A DNA stretch of 64,000 bases from Hyphomicrobiales bacterium (GTDB lineage Bacteria; Pseudomonadota; Alphaproteobacteria; Rhizobiales; Xanthobacteraceae). The stretch covers positions 1 through 64,000 of the forward strand of contig WHTP01000003.1 in NCBI GenBank assembly GCA_009377695.1, written 5' to 3'. Below the pieces are notes generated by a model. The model searched no databases, was not told where the DNA came from, and worked only from the letters and a program-made list of their open reading frames with translations. A program made the translations under genes and the position numbers. Below, in pieces: positions 18,918 through 28,651 of the stretch (position 1 is the stretch's first letter; each line of letters starts with the position of its first letter).

Positions 18918-19080
18918 GAGGGCGGATCGGGTACAGTCAAGGTTGAATCCGACCGACGTGCCCAGTTTTGGCGCGTAACCCGGCCAGGCCCGGGTTGCGA
19001 ATGCCACTGTCTTTGATGATAGCGAATCTGTCAGAGGCGAATGCCCGGGCCATCCGGGGGCTAGTGGGACGGATTTGGGC

Positions 19081-20751
19081 ATGCTCACGCGGCTTTCGAT
19101 CCGCGATATCGTCCTGATCGATCGGCTCGACATCGATTTCGCCGAGGGGCTCGCCGTGCTCACGGGCGAGACCGGTGCCGGCAAGTCGATCCTGCTCGAC
19201 GCCTTCGCGCTGGCGCTCGGCGCTCGGGGTGATGCCTCGCTGGTGCGTCATGGCGCGGAGCAGGGACAGGTGACCGCTGCCTTCGAGCTGCCGCGCAACC
19301 ATCCGATGCGTGCACTCGCGGCCGACAACGGCATCCCGGCGGATGACGAACTGATCCTGCGGCGCACGCAATTTTCCGATGGGCGCACCCGCGCTTTCGT
19401 CAACGACCAGCCGGTGAGCGTGCAGTCGTTGCGCGCGCTCGGCTCGGCGCTGGTCGAGATCCACGGCCAGCATGACGACCGTGCGCTGGTCGATGCCGCG
19501 ACCCATCGCCGGCTGCTTGACGCGTTCGGCGACCTTGATGAAGAAGCGGCGGCGGTGGCGAAGCTCTGGAACGAACGCCGCACGCGCGAGGAGGAACTCG
19601 CTGCGCATCGCGCCGATGTCGAGCGCGCGCAACGTGAGGCCGAGTGGCTCCGCCATGCAGTGGAGGAGTTGAGAAGGCTCAGCCCGGAGCCAGCGGAAGA
19701 GACGTCGCTGGCCGAACGGCGGGCCGCCATGATGCAGGTCGAGAAAGTCGCGGGCGACTTGCGCGACGCACATAATGCCGTCGCCGGCACGCAGTCGCCG
19801 GTGCCAACACTTGCTTCAGCAGTGCGGCGGCTCGAACGCCGCGCCGCGCATGCGCCGGCGCTCATTGAGCCCGCGGTCAAGGCCTTCGACACCGCGCTCA
19901 CCGCGCTCGACGAGGCGCGCGCGCACCTCGAAGCGGCGCTCGCATCCGCCGATCACGATCCGCGCGAGCTCGAACGCATCGAAGAGCGGCTATTCGCGCT
20001 GCGTGCGGCGGCCCGCAAGTACACCGTGCCGGTCGACGGCCTCAATGCGCTGGCCGCGCGGCACGCCAACGATCTCGCGCTGATCGACGCGGGCGCCGAA
20101 AAGCTCGCGGCACTTGAAAAGGCGGCGGCTGAGGTGGTCGAGCGCTATCGCACGGCGGCGTCCGCGCTCTCCGGCAAGCGCCGTAAGGCGGCCGAGAAGC
20201 TCGACAAGGCGGTCAACGCCGAGCTCAAGCCGTTGCGGCTCGAGCGCGCGACCTTCACGACCAATGTCGCAACCGACGAGGCTTCGCCTGGTCCGCATGG
20301 CTTCGACCGGATCGAGTTCTGGGTGCAGACCAATCCGGGCACGCGGCCCGGTCCGATGATGAAAGTCGCGTCCGGCGGCGAGCTCGCGCGCTTCCTGCTG
20401 GCGCTCAAGGTCGTGCTGGCAGACCGCGGCTCGGCGCCGTCGCTGGTGTTCGACGAGATCGACACAGGGGTCGGCGGCGCCGTTGCCGATGCCATCGGCG
20501 CGCGGCTGTCGCGATTGGCGCAGCGCTCGCAAGTGATCGCGGTCACGCATGCGCCGCAGGTCGCCGCGCGGGCGGGGCGGCACTACCTGATCAGCAAGGA
20601 TACGCTCGACCGCGGCAAGCGAGTTGCGACCCGGGTTGCGGAGCTTGCCGCCGAGCGCCGCCGCGAGGAAATCGCGCGCATGCTGGCGGGCGCGGAGATC
20701 ACCGCCGAAGCGCGGGCCGCCGCCGAGCGCCTGATCAGAGCGGCGGGATAG
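19081..20751 (+). CDS. recN: DNA repair protein RecN
   Basis: This 556-residue SMC-like ATPase is needed for double-strand break repair. Walker A GETGAGKS lies near residue 31, a long coiled-coil region spans about residues 155-360 (Ala/Glu/Arg rich), and the C-terminal half has the signature VASGGELARFLLALK and Walker B VFDEIDTGVGG, ending with QVIAVTHAPQVA. ATG 19081 is chosen because homologues start ML-RLSIRDIVLID. No GTTC-N7-GTTC box was seen upstream, unlike dinB. Confidence 0.95.
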   Translation: MLTRLSIRDIVLIDRLDIDFAEGLAVLTGETGAGKSILLDAFALALGARGDASLVRHGAEQGQVTAAFELPRNHPMRALAADNGIPADDELILRRTQFSDGRTRAFVNDQPVSVQSLRALGSALVEIHGQHDDRALVDAATHRRLLDAFGDLDEEAAAVAKLWNERRTREEELAAHRADVERAQREAEWLRHAVEELRRLSPEPAEETSLAERRAAMMQVEKVAGDLRDAHNAVAGTQSPVPTLASAVRRLERRAAHAPALIEPAVKAFDTALTALDEARAHLEAALASADHDPRELERIEERLFALRAAARKYTVPVDGLNALAARHANDLALIDAGAEKLAALEKAAAEVVERYRTAASALSGKRRKAAEKLDKAVNAELKPLRLERATFTTNVATDEASPGPHGFDRIEFWVQTNPGTRPGPMMKVASGGELARFLLALKVVLADRGSAPSLVFDEIDTGVGGAVADAIGARLSRLAQRSQVIAVTHAPQVAARAGRHYLISKDTLDRGKRVATRVAELAAERRREEIARMLAGAEITAEARAAAERLIRAAG

Positions 20752-20835
20752 GGTTGCTGACAAATCTCTCCCGGCCTGCGCAGGCTCTCGGCCCCTCATC
20801 GTGGTGAGGACGTCGCGCGGGGTTATTGACTTTAT

Positions 20836-20850
20836 GTTCTCTTTTTGTTC
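20836..20850 (+). promoter_or_regulatory. LexA (SOS) box upstream of dinB
   Basis: GTTC, seven bases, GTTC matches exactly the alphaproteobacterial LexA operator pattern GTTC-N7-GTTC. It lies 91 bp before the dinB ATG in an AT-richer intergenic stretch, as expected for SOS control of a lesion-bypass polymerase. Confidence 0.78.
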
Positions 20851-20940
20851 ATCATTGGTTGATGACGCGCCGCTCGACGCTTGAAAGGCTGAGCGTTTTC
20901 GCGACGGTCACTGATTTTCTTGACGGTTCGCAGGGTCGGG

Positions 20941-22185
20941 ATGGAAACAATGGCCACCATCCTCCACGCGGATCTCGATGCCTTCTACGCATCGGTCGAG
21001 CAACTGCTTGATCCGACATTGCGCGGCAAGCCGATTGCCGTCGGTGGCGGAGTCGTCCTCGCCGCTTCTTACGAAGCGAAGGCCTTTGGGGTCGGCGGCG
21101 GAATGTCAGGATGGCGGGCGCGCGAGCTTTGTCCGCAACTGATCTTTGTTGGTGGTCACTTCAAGCAATACCAGCGGCTCGGCGATGCTGCCATCGGCGT
21201 GATCAGTGATTTCACTCCCCTCGTGGAACGGATTTCCATCGATGAGGCGTTTGCTGACGTTGCGGGCTGCACCCATCTCTTCGGTCTGCCTGCTGACATT
21301 GCAAACGCTATACGGCGTCGTGTGCGGTCGGAGCTTGGTCTTCCAATTTCGATCGGCGTGGCGCGCACCAAGCATCTCGCCAAGATCGCCTCGCAAGTCG
21401 CCAAGCCCGATGGCCTGATTGTTGTCGATCCCGCGACCGAGCTAGGTTTCCTTCACGATCTGCCGGTCGAGCTGATGTGGGGAGTAGGTCCGGCCACCAA
21501 GGCGCGGCTGGCCGAGATAGGCATCCATACCATCGGCGAGCTTGCGAAAATGCCGGGATGGTCGCTCCAACGGGTGGTTGGTCGTGCGGCCGGAGAGAAA
21601 CTCACAGCGTTGGCATGGAATCGCGATCGGCGAGAAATCAAAACGTACCATCGAGCGCAATCGGCCGGAGCCCAGTCAGCGCTCGGCAGGAAGCCCGCTG
21701 AAGAGCGAATCTTTCGACCGACGCTGCGTTATCTCGCCGACAGGGTCGCCACGCGGCTTCGGGCGAAGTCCCGGCCTGGTCGGACCGTGACAGTCCGCAT
21801 TCGGTTCGCCGACCTCCGTTCCGTCACACGCTCCATAACGTTCGATACGCCAATCTCAGCGACCGCAAGTCTTGCCGAAGTCGCCGAGGAGCTCGTTCGC
21901 TTGGCATTCGTGGATCATCCTGAAGAGAGAATCATCTCGCTCTTGGGGATTTCCGTGTCGCATCTCGAGAGGCACTGGGATCTGCAGTTGGAACTCCCGC
22001 TCGGGCTTGACGATGAAAAGCGCCGGCCCGGCAGCAAGAGAGGCGTCGCGCGTTGGATGGCCGATCGCGCCGTCGACAAGATCCGCGATCGTTTCGGATG
22101 GCAGGCGGTTGAATACGGGTCGGCGCTCGAGTTCTCCCGGTCAGTCCCCGATGAGTTCCGCGAACTCGCCGAGAAGGACCTTTAA
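20941..22185 (+). CDS. dinB: DNA polymerase IV (Y-family, DinB)
   Basis: This is a Y-family lesion-bypass polymerase of about 414 residues. The palm motif HADLDAFYASVEQ gives the first catalytic Asp, and ISIDEAFADV the Asp-Glu pair. A helix-hairpin-helix thumb includes MWGVGPATKARLAEIGIHTI, and a little-finger domain fills the C-terminal third. ATG at 20941 or 20950 are both plausible. An SOS box upstream predicts damage induction. Confidence 0.93.
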   Translation: METMATILHADLDAFYASVEQLLDPTLRGKPIAVGGGVVLAASYEAKAFGVGGGMSGWRARELCPQLIFVGGHFKQYQRLGDAAIGVISDFTPLVERISIDEAFADVAGCTHLFGLPADIANAIRRRVRSELGLPISIGVARTKHLAKIASQVAKPDGLIVVDPATELGFLHDLPVELMWGVGPATKARLAEIGIHTIGELAKMPGWSLQRVVGRAAGEKLTALAWNRDRREIKTYHRAQSAGAQSALGRKPAEERIFRPTLRYLADRVATRLRAKSRPGRTVTVRIRFADLRSVTRSITFDTPISATASLAEVAEELVRLAFVDHPEERIISLLGISVSHLERHWDLQLELPLGLDDEKRRPGSKRGVARWMADRAVDKIRDRFGWQAVEYGSALEFSRSVPDEFRELAEKDL

Positions 22186-22227
22186 GCCTGATGAGTTTGG
22201 TCGAGGCAATCGCCGCAGCGGCGGTGT

Positions 22228-22345
22228 GCTCCCGCCCCTTGAAAAGGGGGAGGGTTGGGTGGGGATCAAACAGCGCACGAACTCGATCCCCACCCGGCTC
22301 GCTTTGCTCCATAGCCGATGCTCCGCATCGGCGTTCTTAGTGAGG
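22228..22345. repeat. G/C-run palindromic repeat (family G), intergenic copy
   Basis: Self-complementary C-rich and G-rich blocks (CCGCCCCTTGAAAAGGGGG; GGGTGGGGATC with GATCCCCACCC) enclose CGGCTCGCTTTGCTCCAT, followed by CCGATGCTCCGCATCGG. The block CACCCGGCTCGCTT is shared with the copy inside the helicase gene near 54.3 kb. It occupies most of the gap between dinB and the convergent oxidase gene. Confidence 0.75.
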
Positions 22346-22497
22346 TAACTTGGGCGGCTGCGCTGGCGCTGAACATGAGCAGGGCAGCCGTGGCCATTGC
22401 GAATGCTCGCATGACACGCTCCGAATGTGGATGAAAGCAAGCCTGTCCTCATCCTCATGTGGGAGGATGGGGACAGCCGTCGTGTTAAGACGCAGGA

Positions 22498-23745
22498 TCA
22501 GGCCCGTCGCACCATCGCCGGAACGAGGTGCTTGACCGCGGGAGCGCCCATTTGCTGCATCATGCTGCGGGTCTCGGTGCGCAGCAGTTCGAGCACGCGC
22601 TCGACGCCCGGCTGCCCGAAAGCGCCGAGCCCCCAGAGATAAGGCCGTCCGACGCAAACCGCGGTCGCACCCATGCACAAAGCCTTGACGATGTCGGAGC
22701 CGCGGCGGAAGCCGGAGTCGATCAAGACTGGCATGCCGCCCGCCGCCGCAATGATCTCCGGCAGCGACTCGATGGTCGAGGGGCCTCCGTCCTCTGAGCG
22801 TCCGCCGTGGTTCGATACGATGATCGCATCGATGCCGTTCTTCCTGGCAAGCTCCGCGTCCTCCCAGGTGATGATGCCCTTGAGCACGATCTTCATCTTG
22901 GTTTGGTCGCGCAGCCTCTGGATGTAGTCCCAGCTCATCATCGACGACTGGATGTTCTGCAGCCCGCTGACGTCCAGGCCGTCATAGGCCGGCTTGCGCG
23001 CATTGTTCGTTGAAATGGTGCTGCGGTCGTGGCACTGGCTGCAATTGCGCGTGTCGTTCGGACGGAGCCGGAACAGGGTCTCCTGGTTGCGTCCGCCGCT
23101 GCGGTCGACGGTCACCGCAACCGCGACGCAGCCGGCGCGCTCGGCGCGCTTGACGTGGTGGGTCGCCACCTCGAACTTGTTGGTGGCGTAGAGTTGAAAC
23201 CAGATCGGGGCGCCGCGCGCCTTGACAACGTCTTCGACTGAGGTCGTTGCCTGGGTCGAGAGCAACATCAAATGATTGCCGAGCTTCGCCGCGGTTGCAA
23301 CGGCGGTCTCGCCCTCGGGGTGATAGCCCTTGTGTCCGCCGGTCGGACAGATGCCGACCGGGCTGCTGTACTTGATGCCGAACAATTCGACGCTCGTGTC
23401 GACCTTGCTGACGTCGACCAGACGCCGGGGGCGCAGCACGAATTTCTGGAAGCCCTCGCGGTTGGCGCGCAGCGTCGTCTCGTCGTCGATTCCCGAGGCC
23501 ATATAGCCGAAATGCGCCGGCGGGACGTTCCTGGCCATCACCGGCTCGAAATCAAAGATGCTGATCGCTTCCTTCGGCGACTTGATGAGCCGGTCAAGAG
23601 TACGGGGACTCCACAGCATGGGGTCCGGCAATAGCGACGGATTTTCCGCGGCCATAGCGGCAAGGTCGGATCCCGCGAGTAGCGGGCTCGCGGCGAGAAA
23701 TTGCAGAAATTTACGACGGCTGGCGATCCGATCGTCGAGCGACAT
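22498..23745 (-). CDS. Tat-exported FMN-dependent alpha-hydroxy-acid dehydrogenase
   Basis: This 415-residue TIM-barrel FMN enzyme belongs to the lactate/glycolate/mandelate oxidase family. The N-terminus SRRKFLQFLAAS is a twin-arginine signal, implying export in folded form with FMN. Active-site residues appear in VLKGI (Lys289), SNHGGR (His313, Arg316) and DSGFRRG (phosphate loop). The usual QLD after SNHGGR is SED here. A CSQCH sequence (235-239) in the mobile-loop region resembles a haem c site. SD GGAGG precedes the ATG. The substrate is unknown. Confidence 0.85.
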   Translation of the reverse strand: MSLDDRIASRRKFLQFLAASPLLAGSDLAAMAAENPSLLPDPMLWSPRTLDRLIKSPKEAISIFDFEPVMARNVPPAHFGYMASGIDDETTLRANREGFQKFVLRPRRLVDVSKVDTSVELFGIKYSSPVGICPTGGHKGYHPEGETAVATAAKLGNHLMLLSTQATTSVEDVVKARGAPIWFQLYATNKFEVATHHVKRAERAGCVAVAVTVDRSGGRNQETLFRLRPNDTRNCSQCHDRSTISTNNARKPAYDGLDVSGLQNIQSSMMSWDYIQRLRDQTKMKIVLKGIITWEDAELARKNGIDAIIVSNHGGRSEDGGPSTIESLPEIIAAAGGMPVLIDSGFRRGSDIVKALCMGATAVCVGRPYLWGLGAFGQPGVERVLELLRTETRSMMQQMGAPAVKHLVPAMVRRA

Positions 23746-23876
23746 GGTAGCCTCCCTGTTATACCGCCAATGCCTCGTTTGAGCCGGGCTTGGTCGGATG
23801 ACATGATCCTAGCCTTCCATATGGACGAGGCAAATCGCTTTCCGACCACGTTGGCTCGGACCGCAGCATGGCGTAG

Positions 23877-26027
<2,151 letters not shown>

Positions 26028-26033
26028 CAAAAC

Positions 26034-26066
26034 GCATGATGCCCGGGATGAGCCCGGGCATCATGC
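26034..26066. terminator. Terminator after ligA
   Basis: A perfect 14-bp inverted repeat GCATGATGCCCGGG / CCCGGGCATCATGC with a five-base loop is followed by CATTTT. It lies 6 bp after the ligA stop and overlaps the end of the convergent small gene, so it may serve both. Confidence 0.85.
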
Positions 26067-26240
26067 CATTTTGAGAGTGCGTCGTAACACGCGTCCTGTC
26101 AGTGCCAAAACCAACAGGATGATCAGGATCAGGCCGATGCCGCCGCCGGGATAGTAGCCCCAACTTCGGCTATAGGGCCAAGTGGGCAGCGCGCCGATCA
26201 ACGCGAGAATCAGAATCACGATCAGGATGGTCGTCAGCAT
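26061..26240 (-). CDS. DUF3309 family small membrane protein
   Basis: This 59-residue protein consists of two hydrophobic helices (MLTTILIVILILALIGALP and GIGLILIILLVLALTG) joined by a WPYSRSWGYYPGGG turn. This is the DUF3309 layout, common in rhizobial genomes and of unknown function. The ATG at 26238-26240 fits the family. The stop codon lies in the stem of the ligA terminator. An inner-membrane location is inferred. Confidence 0.85.
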   Translation of the reverse strand: MLTTILIVILILALIGALPTWPYSRSWGYYPGGGIGLILIILLVLALTGRVLRRTLKMA

Positions 26241-26311
26241 GGTTGCCTCGCTCGCTACCGTGCTGCCTGACAACGTTTGCAGCGCGGCAAAGTTCCGCGT
26301 CGCCTTTTGAC

Positions 26312-26650
26312 TCAGAGCGTGATCACTTGATCCGGCATGTTGCCGGCGAGTGCCTGATAGAGGTCGGGAAAGCACCCGATCGGCACGCCGGGGAAGAGCT
26401 TGTCGGCGATCTCGCGCTCATAGCAGCACTGGTCGCAGCCCATCAGGAGCATGCCGGTCTCCTTGGCGACCTTGTGCAGCCGCGCGCCGATCGGATTGCC
26501 GTCAACCAGGACGTAGTTGTTGTCTTCGAAGAAGAACATGCCGACGACGTCCACGCCGTGTCGCTTCTGCTCGAGCTGCGGCAGGATCATCTTGGCAAGC
26601 ACATAAGAGATGTTATGGCGCTGCGTGGCGAAGATGTAGGCGACTTTCAT
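26312..26650 (-). CDS. DsrE-like protein with CxxCC motif
   Basis: This 112-residue DsrE/DsrF-fold protein has an alternating strand/helix pattern starting MKVAYIFATQRHNISYVLA. Cysteines cluster in GCDQCCYEREIA (Cys72, 75, 76) with Cys93 in IGCFPDLYQAL. DsrE-family proteins often carry persulfide sulfur or selenium on conserved cysteines; the exact substrate here is unknown. The start overlaps the NifU-like gene by 38 bp, so they are coupled. The gene set upstream encodes a substrate-binding ABC transporter. Confidence 0.75.
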   Translation of the reverse strand: MKVAYIFATQRHNISYVLAKMILPQLEQKRHGVDVVGMFFFEDNNYVLVDGNPIGARLHKVAKETGMLLMGCDQCCYEREIADKLFPGVPIGCFPDLYQALAGNMPDQVITL

Positions 26651-27065
26651 TATTCGGTTCTCCCCGTTGAAGATCATCCGCCGCGAGCAGTGCAGCGCGG
26701 AAGGCGGCAATTGCGAGCACGGCGCGGTCGCGCTTGGGCGCAGGGACGCCGGGCACGCTGGCGACGAGATTGGCGGCGGTCAGTTCGCGCGCGATGGCGA
26801 GCTCGAAGCCCGGCGCGACTTCGGCGATGTATTCACAATAGGCGATGAGCGTGGCGCAGCAGGAGGCGTGAAATCCCACCGCGCTGATCCTGCCGTCAAC
26901 GATATCGAGGCTGAATGCGGCGGTGTTGTCCTCCGCGCTGGTGCAGGTGGCGCCTACGATGGCCCGCAGTGGTTCACGGCTTCTGCGGAAGCCGCGCTCA
27001 AACAGCTCGGCAACCGTCATACGTGGCGCCACGCTGCAGCACGGTTCGCGGCAGGTTGCGGTCAT
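26613..27065 (-). CDS. NifU/IscU-like scaffold protein, divergent
   Basis: This 150-residue protein resembles the NifU N-terminal/IscU fold: GATCTSAEDNTAAFSLDIVDG then FHASCCATLIAYCEYIAE, matching the first two Fe-S ligand positions (Cys41, Cys69/70). The third IscU cysteine region reads VPAPKRDRAVLA with no Cys. An extra N-terminal motif C-x3-CC (Cys5, 9, 10) is present. It may bind a metal or sulfur species rather than build standard clusters. It lies downstream of the transporter genes and is coupled to the DsrE-like gene. Confidence 0.65.
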   Translation of the reverse strand: MTATCREPCCSVAPRMTVAELFERGFRRSREPLRAIVGATCTSAEDNTAAFSLDIVDGRISAVGFHASCCATLIAYCEYIAEVAPGFELAIARELTAANLVASVPGVPAPKRDRAVLAIAAFRAALLAADDLQRGEPNNESRLHLRHAAP

Positions 27066-27087
27066 CTTGTTCTAATTTTTTCGTGGT

Positions 27088-27132
27088 GCATGATCGCATC
27101 CGAAAGCCGGTTCCCACTTTTCGGGATCATGC
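27088..27132. repeat. Palindromic repeat, module E copy 1
   Basis: GCATGATC at 27088-27095 pairs with GATCATGC at 27125-27132. The centre contains CCGAAAGCCGGTTCCCACTT. This is a repeat frequent in Bradyrhizobium-type genomes (established from memory). It sits between the permease stop and the NifU-like start, splitting the cluster. Confidence 0.85.
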
Positions 27133-27133
27133 G

Positions 27134-27892
27134 CTATTGCCAGCGCAGCAGGAATTTTTCGAGCCGGCCGGCGGCAGCGAAGATCAACAGCACGACCACC
27201 ATCATCAGGAAGATCAGCGCAAACATCAGCGCAGCGTTGTAGGTCGACTGTGCAAAGGAGAGGAGATAGCCAAGTCCACGGCTCGCGCCGACGAACTCGC
27301 CGACGGTGGCGCCGGTAAAAGCGAAGCCGACAGCAACCTTGAGGTTGCCCAGCACCCAGGCCGCGACCGAAGGCAGGTAGACGTGGCGCACCAGGTCCCA
27401 GCGGCTGCCGCCGAGGGTCACGATTCGCTCGACCAGCTTGCGGTCGACTTGCCGGATGCCGCCATAAACCGTGAAGAAGATCACGACCGCGACCAGGATG
27501 AAGGCGAGCGCGATCTTGGAGGCGAGCTCGATCCCGAGCCAGATCACGAAGAGCGGCGCCAGCACCACGCGCGGGATCGCGTTGAGCAGCGTCATGACAG
27601 GTTCGACCAGTTCCGCGATTGGCGGGACCAGCGCCGCGACGACGCCGAGCACGATACCGACGATGATTCCGAGCGCCAGCCCGACCAGGGCAGCGGTGAA
27701 AGTGGCCTCAAGATGCGGCCAGATACGGCCGTCCGCGAATAGTTCGTACAGCGAAGCGCCGATGCGGCTTGGGCTCGGTACGAACAGAGGATTGATCAAT
27801 TCGTAGCGGCCGGCGGCCTCCCAGATCAGGAGGAAAAGGCCGAAGGCCGTCAACTGGCGGAGCAACGCAAAACGGGGGTCGGTGAGGATCAT
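27134..27892 (-). CDS. ABC transporter permease, SsuC/TauC type
   Basis: This 252-residue protein has about six membrane helices. The cytoplasmic EAA loop appears as ERIVTLGGSRWDLVRHVYLPS, typical of nitrate/sulfonate/taurine permeases. It should form the channel with the adjacent ATPase and Tat-exported binding protein. The ATG at 27890-27892 overlaps the ATPase stop (ATGA), showing tight coupling. The substrate cannot be fixed from the permease alone. Confidence 0.9.
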   Translation of the reverse strand: MILTDPRFALLRQLTAFGLFLLIWEAAGRYELINPLFVPSPSRIGASLYELFADGRIWPHLEATFTAALVGLALGIIVGIVLGVVAALVPPIAELVEPVMTLLNAIPRVVLAPLFVIWLGIELASKIALAFILVAVVIFFTVYGGIRQVDRKLVERIVTLGGSRWDLVRHVYLPSVAAWVLGNLKVAVGFAFTGATVGEFVGASRGLGYLLSFAQSTYNAALMFALIFLMMVVVLLIFAAAGRLEKFLLRWQ

Positions 27893-28647
27893 TCCGCCGC
27901 CTCGGCGCGCTGGTCGAATGCGACCTCATGGGAGAGGTCGTTCCAAAGCTTCTCGTAGAGCGGCGCGAACGACGGATGCACGCGCGCCTTGACCGGATCG
28001 CGCGGCCGCGGGATTGGCACGTCGTACACTTGGGTTATCCGCGCACGCGGTCCCTGTGAGAGGAGATAGACACGATCCGACAGGCTGATCGCCTCTTCGA
28101 GGTCGTGAGTGACCAGCAGCACGCTGATGCGTTCCTCTTCGACCAGTGACGCGACGTCTTGGATGACTCGCGCGCGCACGATGGCGTCGAGCGAGGCGAA
28201 CGGCTCGTCCATCAACAGGAGCTTCGGCATTTGCGCCAGCACCTGCGCGAGCGCAACGCGCTTGCGCTGGCCGCCGCTCAAGTGGCGTGGGTAGCGGTGC
28301 TCGAACCCGGCAAGCCCGAGGCGATCAAGCCAATAGTCGGCTTGCACCAGTGCGCTCTTCTGCGCGCAGCCGCGGAAGCCGAGCCCGAGGGCGACGTTGT
28401 CGCGCGCGGTCTTCCACGGCAGCAGCGCGTCGTCCTGGAACAGCATACCGATTTCGGAGGGCTTCACGCCGGGGTCGACGGTGCCGGCGAGCGGCTTTTG
28501 CAGCCCGATCACGGCGCGCAGCAGGCTCGATTTGCCCGAGCCCGATGGCCCGACCAGGCTCACGAACTCGCCTTGGCCGACTTCGACGCTCGCGCCTTCG
28601 AGGACCGGCTCGTCGCCATACGAAATGCTGAGATCGCGTACGCGCAG
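27889..28647 (-). CDS. ABC transporter ATP-binding protein, SsuB/TauB type, probable CTG start
   Basis: This is a nucleotide-binding domain of about 252 residues: Walker A GPSGSGKSS, Q-loop GMLFQDDALLPW, signature LSGGQRKRV, Walker B LLLMDEPFASLD, and switch His in LLVTHDLEEA. The first ATG/GTG/TTG in frame falls at the Walker A (28563), too late for a functional domain. Homology continues upstream (LRVRDLSISYGDEPV), bounded by a TGA. The only candidate start codon there is CTG at 28645-28647, nine bases after AAGGG. Confidence 0.85.
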   Translation of the reverse strand: MRVRDLSISYGDEPVLEGASVEVGQGEFVSLVGPSGSGKSSLLRAVIGLQKPLAGTVDPGVKPSEIGMLFQDDALLPWKTARDNVALGLGFRGCAQKSALVQADYWLDRLGLAGFEHRYPRHLSGGQRKRVALAQVLAQMPKLLLMDEPFASLDAIVRARVIQDVASLVEEERISVLLVTHDLEEAISLSDRVYLLSQGPRARITQVYDVPIPRPRDPVKARVHPSFAPLYEKLWNDLSHEVAFDQRAEAAE

Positions 28648-28651
28648 TGTG

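Noticed and set aside
18927-19080. Searched for a LexA box before recN
   Set aside because: No GTTC-N7-GTTC or close variant was seen.
20826-21011. Short plus-strand frame across the dinB upstream region
   Set aside because: Contains the SOS box and overlaps the dinB start in another frame; no motif.
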